Positions 15,806 to 25,032 of a DNA stretch of 64,000 nucleotides are shown piece after piece. The notes under the pieces are model-generated. The model was given only the letters and a program-made list of their open reading frames with translations. It was not told where the DNA came from and did not search any database. The DNA comes from DATLED01 sp035525495 (GTDB lineage: Bacteria > Actinomycetota > Acidimicrobiia > Acidimicrobiales > CADCTF01). A program made the translations under genes and the position numbers. Positions within the stretch are counted from its first letter, which is position 1. The number at the start of each line of letters is the position of its first letter. The DNA lies in contig DATLED010000001.1 in the NCBI GenBank assembly GCA_035525495.1, forward strand, positions 1 to 64,000. The letters are read 5' to 3'.

Positions 15806-18800
15806 TCACTGGGGGAGGGGGATGAGCTCGACGACGTCCTGGTCGACCTCGGGGCCGACCTTCCACAGCGCCGCATAGGGGCCGTCGCGTCCGATCAGCT
15901 CGTCGTGCGTGCCCTGCTCGACGATCCGGCCGTCGTCGACGACGACCACCAGATCGGCGCGTTGCGCCACTTGGAGCCGGTGTGTGATGAAGATCGCCGT
16001 TCGCTCGAGGCGCCGGACGGCGTCGAGCACCGCCTCCTCGTGCTCGGTGTCGAGGCTGGACGTCGCCTCGTCGAGGATGACGATGTCGGGTTCCGTGACG
16101 ATGGCGCGCGCCAACGCGATGACCTGTCGCTGGGCCGCGGTGAGGTTGCGGCCCTCCTCGTCCACGGCGGTGGCGACGCCGTTCGGGAGTGACGCGAGGA
16201 CGTCGTCGCCACCCACGGCGGTGATGGCCGCGGCGAGCTGCTCCGCGGTCGCATCGGGGCGCCCGTAGCGGATGTTGTCGGCGACGGTCCCCCGGAAGCA
16301 GAACGCGTCCTGGGGGACGATCCCGAGGTGGCGACGGTAGCTCACGAGATCGACGTCGCGCAGATCGACATCGCCCGCGCGAACCGCGCCGGCGTCGGGG
16401 TCGTACGTGCGCGACACGAGCTTGGCGATGCTGCTCTTGCCGGCCCCCGTCGGCCCGACGATGGCGAGCGACGTCCCCGCCGCGATCTCCAGGGTGACGT
16501 CCCGCAGGACGGCCTTTGCCGTGCCGGGATAGGTGAAGTCGACATGGTCGAGCACCAGGTTCCCGTCGAGGCGAGGACACTCCGGAACGTCGGTGCGCTC
16601 GAGTGGGAGCACCTGCTCGGCGAACGGTGTGCTCAGCGTGCGGAACGAGGCCCGTGCCGCCATGAGCCGCTGGATCGCCTCGCTGAGCAACGGGATCGGG
16701 CCCAGGAGGCTGCTCAGGTAGAGCTGCAGCGCCACCATCGACCCGATCGAGATCTCACCGGCGATGGTCAGTCGTCCCGCTTTCGAGATCAATGCCGCCG
16801 CTGCCAGGTTGCCGATCATGAACATGACCTCGATGTAGGTCACCGAGATGAACGCCGCCCAGCGCCGCGCCGAGCGAAAGTCGCGCACCCGCGCCTCGAA
16901 CGCCGACTCCGCCCGCACCCGCGCGCCGTACGCATCGATGACGTACCGACCAGAGAGGTCCTCCTGGAGCCGCTCGACGACCGATCCGAGCGCGCGGCGC
17001 TGGCGCTCATAGGCCCTCGCCGACAGCGCCACCGAGGTGGCGCTGGCGAGGAGCAAGAGCGGGATGTACGGCGCCACACGCGTCGCCGTCTCGAGGTTCC
17101 ACACGATCATCACGACGGCGGCGAGGAAGAACAGCGTGACACTCGAGAGGATCTGGTAGATCCCGTTGGCCTGCGAGTCGAGGAAGTCGGAGATGCGGTC
17201 GAGGTCATAGACGACGCGCGCGGCCACGCGGCCGGGGAGCTCGCGGTCGTAGTAGTCGATGCCCAGCCGGGACAGCCGTTGGAAGACCCGTCGTCGGAAC
17301 ACGTAGAGCACGCCCTCGTTGACTCGTCCGCTCAACCGCCGGAAGAGGTAGCTGCAGACACCCGACGCCATCGCCAGCGGTACCAGGCTCAGCGCGACGA
17401 CGTCGGCGGACCCATGGCGTCCTTTGCGGAAGTCGTCGGTGGCGATCTTCACCAGCCCGAGCGGGACGAGGTTCAGGATCGAGAAGGCGATGAGCAGGAG
17501 ACAGGCGAGGATGGCGGCCTTCCTCACCGGACCGAGCATGTGCAGCACCGACGGGGCGTGCTCGCTGTCGGTCGCCGCGGATTCGGCGATCCCGGGCTCG
17601 TCGCGGTCCTCGGGGATGGAAGCGATGGCCGCCAGCAGCTTGGCGTCGATCATCCCGCCGGCGATCGCCATCGCCGCGCCCATCATCCCGCCGCCCGACG
17701 CGGCCGCGGGAGAGGCCGTGGCGTCCGTGCGTCGGGCCTGCGCCTCGTCACCCTCCTGCGGGTCCGGAAGTCGCAGCACGCGATCCGCGAGGCGCTCCAG
17801 ACCCTCGCGACGCGTGATCGCCAGCATGGCCATCTCCGGCGCGTGCGCGCGGATCGACCGCACGATGTCGACCTCGAGCGAGGGGTTGACCGCGGCGAGG
17901 GCGTCGTCGAGGACGAGCACGCGCGCTGGTGCCACCAGCGCGCGCGCCAGTGCCAACCGCTGTCGTTGTCCGCCGGACAGCGTCATCCCGCGATCCCCGA
18001 GCGTCGTGTCCAGACCACCCGGCAGGTCGGCGACCACCTTGTCCGCACCGGCGGCTGCCAGCGCAGCCCAGAGGGTGGCGTCGTCGACAGCGACCCGCCC
18101 GCCGTCGGCGGCGCCCATCTCCAGGTTCTCGCGCACGGTCCGTCCGAACAGGAACGGTTCCTCGCTCAGCACGCGGACGTTGCGGCGGACATCGAGGATG
18201 TGGAGGCGTCCGATGTCCGTGCCGTCGAGGGCGACGACGCCGGCGGTTGCCGCGACGCCACCACCAGCGAGCGAAGCGGTCAACGTCTTCCCCGATCCGG
18301 GTCGGCCCTGCAGGACGACGAGCTCACCGGGCGCGACCGCGAAGCTCAGTCCGGTCACGAGGTCGTTTCCGCCGTGGTTGAACGACACCTCGTCGAACAC
18401 CAGCCCGGTCGAAGGCGGCGGGACGGGGTCGGCCTCCTCGGGCTCGGCTTCGGGCACCAGGTCGAGCAGCTCGGTGATGCGCTTGGCGGCGGCATTGCCC
18501 AGCTGCCAGGCGTTGGCGATGTCGCCGAACTGCTGGGCGAACGATGTGAAGAAGACCGAGTAGAGCAGCAGGATCAACAGCTCGCCGACCTTCAACGAGC
18601 CGTCGGCGGCGATGCGACCGGCGAGCAGCAGCAGCCCCATCGTCACGAACGCCGGCGCGACCCGAAGCAGGAAGTCGTAGACCGCCATGAGGCGGATGCG
18701 GTTCATGGCGACGCTGTATGCCTTGAGTGCCCGCTCGCGCACGACACCGCGCTCGTGGTCCTCGCGACCGAAGGCCTTCACGACGCGAGCGCCGCGCACC

Positions 18801-19516
18801 GCCTCGTCGATCGCCGTCGTCACCTCGGCGCGGCGGTGCAGCGCCATCCAGCTCAGCCCGAGGAGCTTGCGTCGGATGCGAAGCACGAGCCAGCCGTTGA
18901 TCGGGATCGTCATCAGCGCGATGACCGCCATCGCAGGGCTCTGCACAAGTACGACGAGCGCCAGCGCGAGCAGGATGATCACGCCGACGATGAGCTGCGG
19001 AAGGATCTGGACGAACAGCTCCATCATCTGGAGGTCGGTCACGGCGCGCGTGACGAGCTGGCCGGTCGAGATCGAGTCGAGGGCCCGCGGGTTCATCGCC
19101 TGGAGCTTTCGGTAGAGGCGCGTGCGCACCTCGTACTCGAGGTGGTAGCCGATGCGGTTCGACGTCATGCGCGTGCCGATGCCGACGAACAGGCCGAGGA
19201 AGGCCAGCACGATCAGCCGGTTCACGTAGAGGTCGAGGGGCTGGTCGTGGGCGATGACGGCTTCGTCGATGGCGCTCTTGATCGAGCCCGTCGACGCCGC
19301 CACCGTCCCGAGGCTGAGTCCCGAGAACACGAGCAGGAGGACGACCCAGGGTCGCTGCTCCACGATCAGCGTCCAGATGATCGTCGATCGGAACTCCCGC
19401 AGCTGGGCTCCCAGGCCCCGGCGCTCTTGCATGGCCAATCGTGACGCTCGCGTCAACTCGCTGTCGACCCAGGAACCCAACCGCCGACGTCGGGAGCGCC
19501 GGCGGGCAGCCGGCAT
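15806..19516 (-). CDS. fused heterodimer-type ABC exporter (TMD-NBD-TMD-NBD)
   Basis: One 1236-residue chain carries two ABC-exporter halves. The first membrane domain spans about residues 55-320 and NBD1 has Walker A GRPGSGKT 404-411. The second membrane domain spans about 665-945 and NBD2 has Walker A GPTGAGKS 1021-1028. The ATP sites are asymmetric. NBD1 keeps LSGGQ (513-517) but has Asp538 for the catalytic Glu and Arg569 for the switch His. NBD2 has Glu1150 and His1179 but a degenerate signature LTAAQ. One site should therefore hydrolyse ATP and one only bind it. It lies 16 nt after the hydrolase gene in the same direction, behind the TetR-type operator at 20319. The substrate is unknown; multidrug or lipid export is likely. 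Confidence 0.92.
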   Translation of the reverse strand: MPAARRRSRRRRLGSWVDSELTRASRLAMQERRGLGAQLREFRSTIIWTLIVEQRPWVVLLLVFSGLSLGTVAASTGSIKSAIDEAVIAHDQPLDLYVNRLIVLAFLGLFVGIGTRMTSNRIGYHLEYEVRTRLYRKLQAMNPRALDSISTGQLVTRAVTDLQMMELFVQILPQLIVGVIILLALALVVLVQSPAMAVIALMTIPINGWLVLRIRRKLLGLSWMALHRRAEVTTAIDEAVRGARVVKAFGREDHERGVVRERALKAYSVAMNRIRLMAVYDFLLRVAPAFVTMGLLLLAGRIAADGSLKVGELLILLLYSVFFTSFAQQFGDIANAWQLGNAAAKRITELLDLVPEAEPEEADPVPPPSTGLVFDEVSFNHGGNDLVTGLSFAVAPGELVVLQGRPGSGKTLTASLAGGGVAATAGVVALDGTDIGRLHILDVRRNVRVLSEEPFLFGRTVRENLEMGAADGGRVAVDDATLWAALAAAGADKVVADLPGGLDTTLGDRGMTLSGGQRQRLALARALVAPARVLVLDDALAAVNPSLEVDIVRSIRAHAPEMAMLAITRREGLERLADRVLRLPDPQEGDEAQARRTDATASPAAASGGGMMGAAMAIAGGMIDAKLLAAIASIPEDRDEPGIAESAATDSEHAPSVLHMLGPVRKAAILACLLLIAFSILNLVPLGLVKIATDDFRKGRHGSADVVALSLVPLAMASGVCSYLFRRLSGRVNEGVLYVFRRRVFQRLSRLGIDYYDRELPGRVAARVVYDLDRISDFLDSQANGIYQILSSVTLFFLAAVVMIVWNLETATRVAPYIPLLLLASATSVALSARAYERQRRALGSVVERLQEDLSGRYVIDAYGARVRAESAFEARVRDFRSARRWAAFISVTYIEVMFMIGNLAAAALISKAGRLTIAGEISIGSMVALQLYLSSLLGPIPLLSEAIQRLMAARASFRTLSTPFAEQVLPLERTDVPECPRLDGNLVLDHVDFTYPGTAKAVLRDVTLEIAAGTSLAIVGPTGAGKSSIAKLVSRTYDPDAGAVRAGDVDLRDVDLVSYRRHLGIVPQDAFCFRGTVADNIRYGRPDATAEQLAAAITAVGGDDVLASLPNGVATAVDEEGRNLTAAQRQVIALARAIVTEPDIVILDEATSSLDTEHEEAVLDAVRRLERTAIFITHRLQVAQRADLVVVVDDGRIVEQGTHDELIGRDGPYAALWKVGPEVDQDVVELIPLPQ

Positions 19517-19532
19517 GTGAGCGGACCGGCGG

Positions 19533-20291
19533 TTATGCGGAGCGAACCGAAGACACGAAGTGCCGCTTCATGAGCTCGGTGATCTCGAGCACCCGCTCGC
19601 ACTCCAGCACGTGCCCCGCGCCCTCGAACGTGACCAGCTCGACGCCCAGCGCCTTGGCCAGGCGGACGCCGTTCTCGTAGGGGACGAGCGGATCGCGGTC
19701 GCCGTGACCGACGACGATCGGCACGCCGAGGTCGCGCACGCCGGCGCCCCCGTCGAACTGCTGGATCGCCTGCATCTGGCGCCCGTAACCGGCGGGCGGC
19801 GTCGCCGACTCCACGGAGAGCGCCGTCTCCTCGTCGATCACGTCCGGATGGGCCTCGTAGAACCCGGGGCCGGCCAAGCGCGCCCACGTGGGCGTGCCGT
19901 CCGCGCCAGGTCCGAGGACGCCGAGGTCCGGCGGCTGCACCGACACCGACGCTCCGCCGTGGGTCGACAACAGCACGGCTGCCCGGACACGGACCGGCGC
20001 CGCCCGCACGATCTCCTGGCTGATCATCCCGCCCATCGAGATCCCGCAGAGGAAGAACCGCTCGAAGCCGAGCGACGTCATCAGCTCGAGTGCGTCCGCG
20101 GCGATGTCGCGCAAGGTGAAGCCGCCCTCGCACGGGCCGGTCCCGCCGGTCTCGCGGTTGTCGAACGTGACGACGGTGAACCGATCGGCCAGGAGCGGGA
20201 CGACGCGGCGCCACCGCTTCCCGACCTGTCCGAGCCCGCTCACCAACAGCAGCGGATCGCCGATACCCGCGACGTCGTACGCGACCTTCAT
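19533..20291 (-). CDS. alpha/beta hydrolase
   Basis: This 252-residue enzyme has the alpha/beta-hydrolase order: LLLVSGLG oxyanion region, FDNRETGGT, nucleophile elbow GISMGGM (Ser nucleophile), acid in VGHGDRDPLVPY and catalytic His in GAGHVLE. It would hydrolyse an ester, lactone or C-C bond; the substrate is unknown. ATG 20291 is chosen because it has a G-rich ribosome site (GGGGGAC) and the family begins there. A longer start would run into the operator palindrome at 20319-20338. It faces the ferritin-like/monooxygenase operon across an 83-bp shared regulatory region. Confidence 0.88.
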   Translation of the reverse strand: MKVAYDVAGIGDPLLLVSGLGQVGKRWRRVVPLLADRFTVVTFDNRETGGTGPCEGGFTLRDIAADALELMTSLGFERFFLCGISMGGMISQEIVRAAPVRVRAAVLLSTHGGASVSVQPPDLGVLGPGADGTPTWARLAGPGFYEAHPDVIDEETALSVESATPPAGYGRQMQAIQQFDGGAGVRDLGVPIVVGHGDRDPLVPYENGVRLAKALGVELVTFEGAGHVLECERVLEITELMKRHFVSSVRSA

Positions 20292-20318
20292 CCTGCGTCC
20301 CCCAAGCACTTGCCCGGC

Positions 20319-20338
20319 TGTATACGCACCAGTATACA
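20319..20338. promoter_or_regulatory. TetR-type operator, site 1 (TGTATAC-N6-GTATACA)
   Basis: A perfect inverted repeat with 7-bp arms and a 6-bp spacer lies between the divergent hydrolase and ferritin-like genes. Its arms contain TATAC elements that could serve as -10 boxes in both directions, so a bound repressor would block both promoters. The same arms and spacing recur at 25751-25770 in front of a TetR gene. Confidence 0.8.
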
Positions 20339-20374
20339 CTTGGGGATCCGAGCGAGCCCTTGGGGGGTCACGTC

Positions 20375-21478
20375 ATGACGACGTTGCAGGTCGAGTACAC
20401 CGAGCCGGAGCTCTTGGCCGACGCCCACATCGCCGAGCCGCTGATCGCGGGCGGCGTGCGCTGCCACGGCGGGTTCGACGACGAGGGCAACTACGTCTCG
20501 CCGCGCACCAAGCATCGCGTCCCCGGCATCGTCGCATGGCAGGAGAAGCACATCGAGGAGTTCGACAAGCCGATCCTCGACCTCCCGCTCGAGACGTGGC
20601 CCGAGCACTATCCGAACAACGCGCAGGCCGTGCACCTCATCAAGTCCGGCGTTCCGGAGCCGCTGATCGCGACGCTGACCCGCATCGGCACCGTCGAGGG
20701 GTTCGGCGCGAACATCCGCTTCCTGCAGCCCGGCGACATGCAGAACCACTTCGACGAGTCCATCAAGGGCACGGCCATCGACCACCTCGGGCGGGGGCTG
20801 TTCGAAGCCCACGGTCGCGACGAGGCGGGGTGGGAGAAGGAGGCCGGCCACAAGGACATGTGGTTCGCGGCCCGCGACATCGCCTTCGAGAACCCCACCG
20901 CGAAGGTGGACATCGAGGGGATGCTCCAGCGCATGGGCTTCGGCCAGGGCGCGGGCGGTGGCGGGGGCCGGATCATCCCCGAACGCGTCCTCCCCGACGA
21001 CATCGATCCCAACCTCGAGGCGATCGCGGGGCTCATGACGCGCGTGCTGCTCATCGAGATCCAGGCGTTCCACACCTTCAAGTGGGCCGAACAGTGGCTG
21101 AGCGACCCCACCCTCGTGGCCGGCGACGGCGAGGCGGCCAAGCTCGTGACCTACATCAGGGGCGACGAGACGCCGCACGTCGGCTACCTGAAGACCGGTC
21201 TCACCGAGATGCGCGACCGCACGTGGATCGGGACCACCGGCAAGAAGCACAGCGGCGAGGAGCTCTTCGGTCGCATCTGGAGCCGCGCCATCGAGAACAG
21301 CCTCGGCGCCGGACGCGATCTCAATCGCAAGGCCGCCATCGGCGAGGTCGAGCACTGGTGCGCGCAGAAGGAGAACGGCGCCGACATCCTCGCCGAGTTC
21401 CACGCGCTCGGGAACGAGGCGGTGTCGGCCGACCAGCGGGTTGCGGCGGCCGGGGGAACGACGGAGGCGTACGCATGA
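20375..21478 (+). CDS. putative ferritin-like di-iron protein
   Basis: This 367-residue protein has no family name I can assign with confidence. Glu/His pairs are spaced along predicted helices: EIQAFHTFKWAEQW near residue 226, RGDETPHVGYL near 262 and IGEVEHWCAQ near 323. This suggests a ferritin-like helical bundle with a di-iron centre, possibly an oxygenase. There is no signal peptide. ATG 20375 follows GGGGGG by 7 nt. It overlaps the luciferase-like monooxygenase gene by 4 bases (ATGA), so the two are very likely made together and act in one pathway. The upstream operator points to inducible expression. Confidence 0.65.
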   Translation: MTTLQVEYTEPELLADAHIAEPLIAGGVRCHGGFDDEGNYVSPRTKHRVPGIVAWQEKHIEEFDKPILDLPLETWPEHYPNNAQAVHLIKSGVPEPLIATLTRIGTVEGFGANIRFLQPGDMQNHFDESIKGTAIDHLGRGLFEAHGRDEAGWEKEAGHKDMWFAARDIAFENPTAKVDIEGMLQRMGFGQGAGGGGGRIIPERVLPDDIDPNLEAIAGLMTRVLLIEIQAFHTFKWAEQWLSDPTLVAGDGEAAKLVTYIRGDETPHVGYLKTGLTEMRDRTWIGTTGKKHSGEELFGRIWSRAIENSLGAGRDLNRKAAIGEVEHWCAQKENGADILAEFHALGNEAVSADQRVAAAGGTTEAYA

Positions 21479-22830
21479 AGTTCGGCATCTTCTACGAGCA
21501 CCAGTTGCCGCGTCCTTGGACCGAGGACAGCGAGCGCCAGTTGATCCAGGACGCCCTCGACCAGGTGGAGCTGGCGGACAAGCTCGGTTTCCACGCGGTG
21601 TGGGAGGTGGAGCACCACTTCCTCGAGGAGTACTCGCACTCCTCCGCCCCCGAGGTCTTCCTGGCGGCGGCGTCACAGCGGACGAAGAACATCCGACTCG
21701 GGCACGGCATCGTCCAGACGGCGCCGTTCTACAACCACCCCGCGCGCACCGCGGAGCGGATCGCCACCCTCGACCTCGTGTCCAACGGACGGGTCGAGTT
21801 CGGATCGGGGGAGTCCTCATCGGAGGCCGAGCTCGGTGGGTTCCGCATCGACCCGGCGGTGAAGCGCGACCAGTGGCTCGAAGGACTCGAGGTCACGCTG
21901 CGGTGCATGACGGAGGCGCCGTTCACCGGCGTCGACGGCACGTACGTCCAGATGCCGCCGCGAAACGTCGTGCCCAAGCCGGTGCAGAAGCCGCACCCGC
22001 CGCTTTGGGTCGCTTGCTCACGCCGCGACACGATCCACCTCGCGGCGCAGAAGGGGATCGGGGCGCTCACGTTCGCCTTCATCGACCCCGAAGAGGCGAA
22101 GCACTGGGTGTCCGACTACTACACGACGCTCGAGGACGAGGGCGTGCCGGTCGGCAAGTCGGTGAACGCGAACGTCGCCTGCGTGACGACGTTCATGTGC
22201 GCGCCGACGGAGCAGGAGGCTGTCGCTCGGGGTCTCGAAGGCGCCAACTTCTTCGGCTACTCCCTGGCCCACTACTACGTGTTCGGCGAGCACCGCCCCG
22301 GTGTCACGGACGTGTGGGCGGAGTACCAGGAGCGCCGCGACCAGCACGGCTACTCGGTCAACACCGAGGCGCTCGAGAACGAGCGGCTCGGGGCGAAGAT
22401 CGCCGCCGGCGACAACACCGGTCTCCGCGGCGCCGTCGGGACGCCGGACCAGATCCGCGAGTTCCTCCGCCGATACGAGGAGATGGGTGTCGACCAGATC
22501 ATCTTCGTGTCGCAGGCCGGGAAGAACCGCCACGAGGACATCATGGAGAGCCTCGAGCTGTTCGGGAACGAGGTCCTTCCCGAGTTCCAGGAGCGCGACG
22601 AGAAGCTCTCGGCCGACAAGGCCAAGCGGATGGAGCCGATCATCGAGAAGGTGATGTCCCGCAAGGTCGATGACGCGCCGAAGCTCCCGTCCGAGGACTA
22701 CGCGTTCCCGGCGATGCCCCGCCGCATGGCCGAGGCGTCCGGCAACGAGCAGTTCAAGGAGCAGCTCGACAAGATCGCCAACGACCGCGCCGCCGGCAAG
22801 CGCGACGCCCGCGCCGGCATCACCGGCTGA
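21475..22830 (+). CDS. luciferase-like (LLM) flavin/F420-dependent monooxygenase
   Basis: This 451-residue protein has the bacterial luciferase TIM-barrel fold: MKFGIFYEHQLP, WEVEHHFLEEYSHSSAPEVFLAAASQRT, IRLGHGIVQTAPFYNHPARTAERIATLDLVSNGR and FGSGESSSEAELGGF. The domain ends near residue 380 with MGVDQIIFVSQAGKN. A 60-residue charged tail (SADKAKRMEPIIEK... onward) is longer than usual. It uses FMNH2 or F420H2 to oxidise an organic substrate. ATG 21475 overlaps the upstream stop, and GGAGG lies 8-12 nt before it. It is likely controlled by the operator at 20319. Confidence 0.88.
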   Translation: MKFGIFYEHQLPRPWTEDSERQLIQDALDQVELADKLGFHAVWEVEHHFLEEYSHSSAPEVFLAAASQRTKNIRLGHGIVQTAPFYNHPARTAERIATLDLVSNGRVEFGSGESSSEAELGGFRIDPAVKRDQWLEGLEVTLRCMTEAPFTGVDGTYVQMPPRNVVPKPVQKPHPPLWVACSRRDTIHLAAQKGIGALTFAFIDPEEAKHWVSDYYTTLEDEGVPVGKSVNANVACVTTFMCAPTEQEAVARGLEGANFFGYSLAHYYVFGEHRPGVTDVWAEYQERRDQHGYSVNTEALENERLGAKIAAGDNTGLRGAVGTPDQIREFLRRYEEMGVDQIIFVSQAGKNRHEDIMESLELFGNEVLPEFQERDEKLSADKAKRMEPIIEKVMSRKVDDAPKLPSEDYAFPAMPRRMAEASGNEQFKEQLDKIANDRAAGKRDARAGITG

Positions 22831-22850
22831 CCCCAAAGCAATCGGGGGTC
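22829..22850 (+). terminator. hairpin after the monooxygenase operon
   Basis: GACCCC and GGGGTC form a 6-bp stem around a short A-rich loop, starting at the stop codon of the monooxygenase. It lies between convergent genes and may stop both. Confidence 0.45.
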
Positions 22851-22863
22851 CTTCGTCGCGAGG

Positions 22864-23889
22864 TCAGGCCTCGGTCGATTCGTCCAACACGACGGCCCCG
22901 ACGGCGAGCGCAAGCACGGCCAGCAGCGCGCCGGTCAGTCCATAGAGCTCGAGACCGGCGAACCCGCCGGCGGTGGTGAGGAACGGGCCGAGCTTCACCG
23001 TCCGCGCCTCGAGCCGACGCTGGAGGACGAGGTACTCGAACGCCTGGTAGCCGACGAAGGCGACCAGCAGCACGAGGCCGCGCATCGGATCGACGATGCC
23101 GGCCAGGACGACGATCGGCAGCGCCCCGATCGTCGCGCCCAGCAAGGGCACTGCGTCCCACAGCGCGACCCACAGGGCGAGCGGCGCCGGGCCAGGCACG
23201 CCTGCCACGCGCGCCAGCGCGTACGCGACGAGGCCGGCGAGCCCCGCGAGCACGATCGTCCCACGGGCGTACCCAAAGGCGCGGTGGTACACGGCGTTGG
23301 CGACACGGGTGGCGAACGCGTGGCGGTCGTCGTCGTGGACCTGGCGGCCCGCCGCCTCCGCGATCTTCTCGCCGTGCAGCAGGAAGAAGACGGTGAGGAC
23401 GAAGACGGCGAGGAACGAGAGACCACGGGTCGCCGCGGATCGGATTGCCTCCGCGGGTGTGCCCCCGCGAAGTCGTTCGGGGACGCTCTTGACGAACCGC
23501 TCGGTGCGCTCGCTGAGGTCGGCCTCGGTGGCGGCCTCGGCGAAGCGGCTGTGGTCCTCGATGTCCTGGGCCAGCTCGGGAGCGCGACGTTCGAGGACCT
23601 CGGTCTGGCGCACGACGCCGTCGACGAGCCCGTACGTGACGCTGCCGATCACGGCGAGCCCGCCAAGGGCGACGACGCCGACGGCGAGGCCGCGGGGGAT
23701 GCGTCGCGCCAGACGGTCCACGGCAGGCGAGACGAGCGCAGCGGTCGACGAGGCGATCAGCACCCAGGCGAGGACCCGCTCCGCGCTGGAGAGGACACGC
23801 AGCACGACCAGTGTCGCGGCGATGACGGCGACGACCAGGACGACCGAGCGGCTGGAGACACGGAGCCGATGACGCACCGGTTTGGCCAC
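22864..23889 (-). CDS. AI-2E family transporter
   Basis: This 341-residue membrane protein has the AI-2E family layout: N-terminal helices (VVLVVAVIAATLVVLRVL, ALVSPAVDRLARRIPRGLAVGVVAL), a soluble helical segment (VLERRAPELAQDIEDH to VPERLRGG), then further helices including LWVALWDAVPLLGATIGALPIVVLAGI. The family includes peptide, Na+/H+ and autoinducer exporters, so the substrate cannot be predicted. GTG 23889 is chosen as the first start before the membrane region. It is divergent from a second AI-2E gene, with starts 60 bp apart. Confidence 0.85.
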   Translation of the reverse strand: MAKPVRHRLRVSSRSVVLVVAVIAATLVVLRVLSSAERVLAWVLIASSTAALVSPAVDRLARRIPRGLAVGVVALGGLAVIGSVTYGLVDGVVRQTEVLERRAPELAQDIEDHSRFAEAATEADLSERTERFVKSVPERLRGGTPAEAIRSAATRGLSFLAVFVLTVFFLLHGEKIAEAAGRQVHDDDRHAFATRVANAVYHRAFGYARGTIVLAGLAGLVAYALARVAGVPGPAPLALWVALWDAVPLLGATIGALPIVVLAGIVDPMRGLVLLVAFVGYQAFEYLVLQRRLEARTVKLGPFLTTAGGFAGLELYGLTGALLAVLALAVGAVVLDESTEA

Positions 23890-23937
23890 GACCTCGGGAA
23901 GGGGGTCGAGCTCGCCTTCGGGCCCGGGCACCCGACG

Positions 23938-23943
23938 TACAGT
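23938..23943 (+). promoter_or_regulatory. -10 box (TACAGT) of the second AI-2E gene
   Basis: TACAGT lies 6 nt before GTG 23950, indicating a leaderless transcript and fixing the start. Confidence 0.5.
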
Positions 23944-23949
23944 ACCGGC

Positions 23950-25032
23950 GTGCCCGCCGAGGGAAGGCCCGAGTCGGTCGACCTCGACTGGCGGTCGTTG
24001 GCCGCGCTGGCGGGGGCGGTCGCCGGGCTCATCGTGGTCACGGGCTTCACGCGATCGGTGCCGAGGACCTTGGCCGCCCTCGGCGTCGCCGGGGTCCTGA
24101 CGCTCGGGCTCGATCCGTTGGTGTCGGCGTTGCAGAGCCGGCTGCGGGGTGCCCGCGGCCTCGCGCTGTCGATTGTCCTCGCCGGGTTCGTCGCCGCGGT
24201 CGTGCTCATCGGCGTCGTGCTCGTCCCTCCGGCTGCGCGCCAGGCGCGCGACCTCGGCGACGACCTCCCCGCGGTGCTCGACGACCTGACGACGTTGCCG
24301 CTCGTCGGAGACCGCATCGGGGACGCAGGCGTGCCGCAACGCCTCGAACGCACGATCACCTCGTTGCCCGATCGGCTGCTCGGCGAGGACACGCCGCTGT
24401 TGCGGGTGGGGCAACGGGCCGCCGACGGATTGTTGGCGGTGACGGTCACGCTGCTGTTCGTCGTGACGTTGCTGCTCGACGGCGACCGGTTGGTGCGCGA
24501 CGCGCGCCGCCTCGTGCCGCACCGACATCGGGACCGGGCCGACAAGCTGGCGGAGCTGAGCTATCGGGTCGTGGGCAAGTACGTCGCCGGTTCGCTGCTC
24601 GTCGCCCTCGTCGCCGGCCTCTGCAACCTCGTTGCCGGCCTCGCCCTCGGAGTGCCCCTCGCGCCGCTGCTGGCGCTGTGGGTGATGGTGTGGAACCTCG
24701 TCCCGCAGATCGGGGGTGCGCTCGGCGGCATCCCGTTCGTGCTCTTCGGCTTCACCCAGGGCGCGGGAACCGGATTGGCGTGCGCCGCCTACTTCCTGAT
24801 CTACCAGCAGATCGAGAACAACGTCCTGGGCCCTCTGCTCGTCGGGAAGTCCGTGAAGCTGTCCCCCCCGGCGACGATGACCGCCGCGCTCGTCGGCGTG
24901 TCCGCCGGCGGTGTCGTGGGCGCGCTCTTGGCTGTGCCCGTTCTTGGTGCGGCCAAGGCGATCTACCTCGAGCTGCGGCCGGCGGAGACGTCCGACCCCT
25001 CGGCACCCGAGACCGCTACGGCGAGTCCGTGA
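23950..25032 (+). CDS. AI-2E family transporter
   Basis: This 360-residue paralogue of the divergent neighbour has helices AALAGAVAGLIVVTGF, ALGVAGVLTLGLDPLVSALQSRL and IVLAGFVAAVVLIGVVLVPPAARQARDL, a soluble middle domain, and the family-typical LWVMVWNLVPQIGGALGGIPFVLFGF and YQQIENNVLGPLLVGKSVKLSP. The latter matches the YQ..E..vl.P....k.v.l.P signature better than the neighbour does. A TACAGT box 6 nt upstream sets the GTG start. Its last 17 bp overlap the convergent DUF5709 gene. Two unlike AI-2E proteins encoded head to head may share regulation. Confidence 0.88.
   Translation: MPAEGRPESVDLDWRSLAALAGAVAGLIVVTGFTRSVPRTLAALGVAGVLTLGLDPLVSALQSRLRGARGLALSIVLAGFVAAVVLIGVVLVPPAARQARDLGDDLPAVLDDLTTLPLVGDRIGDAGVPQRLERTITSLPDRLLGEDTPLLRVGQRAADGLLAVTVTLLFVVTLLLDGDRLVRDARRLVPHRHRDRADKLAELSYRVVGKYVAGSLLVALVAGLCNLVAGLALGVPLAPLLALWVMVWNLVPQIGGALGGIPFVLFGFTQGAGTGLACAAYFLIYQQIENNVLGPLLVGKSVKLSPPATMTAALVGVSAGGVVGALLAVPVLGAAKAIYLELRPAETSDPSAPETATASP

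Noticed and set aside
16328..19444. A 1038-codon open frame on the plus strand opposite the ABC exporter
   Set aside because: It is exactly antisense to a protein with clear ABC motifs. Its composition (Arg, His, Asp, Glu runs) is what reverse-strand reading of GC-rich coding DNA gives, and it has no recognisable domain.
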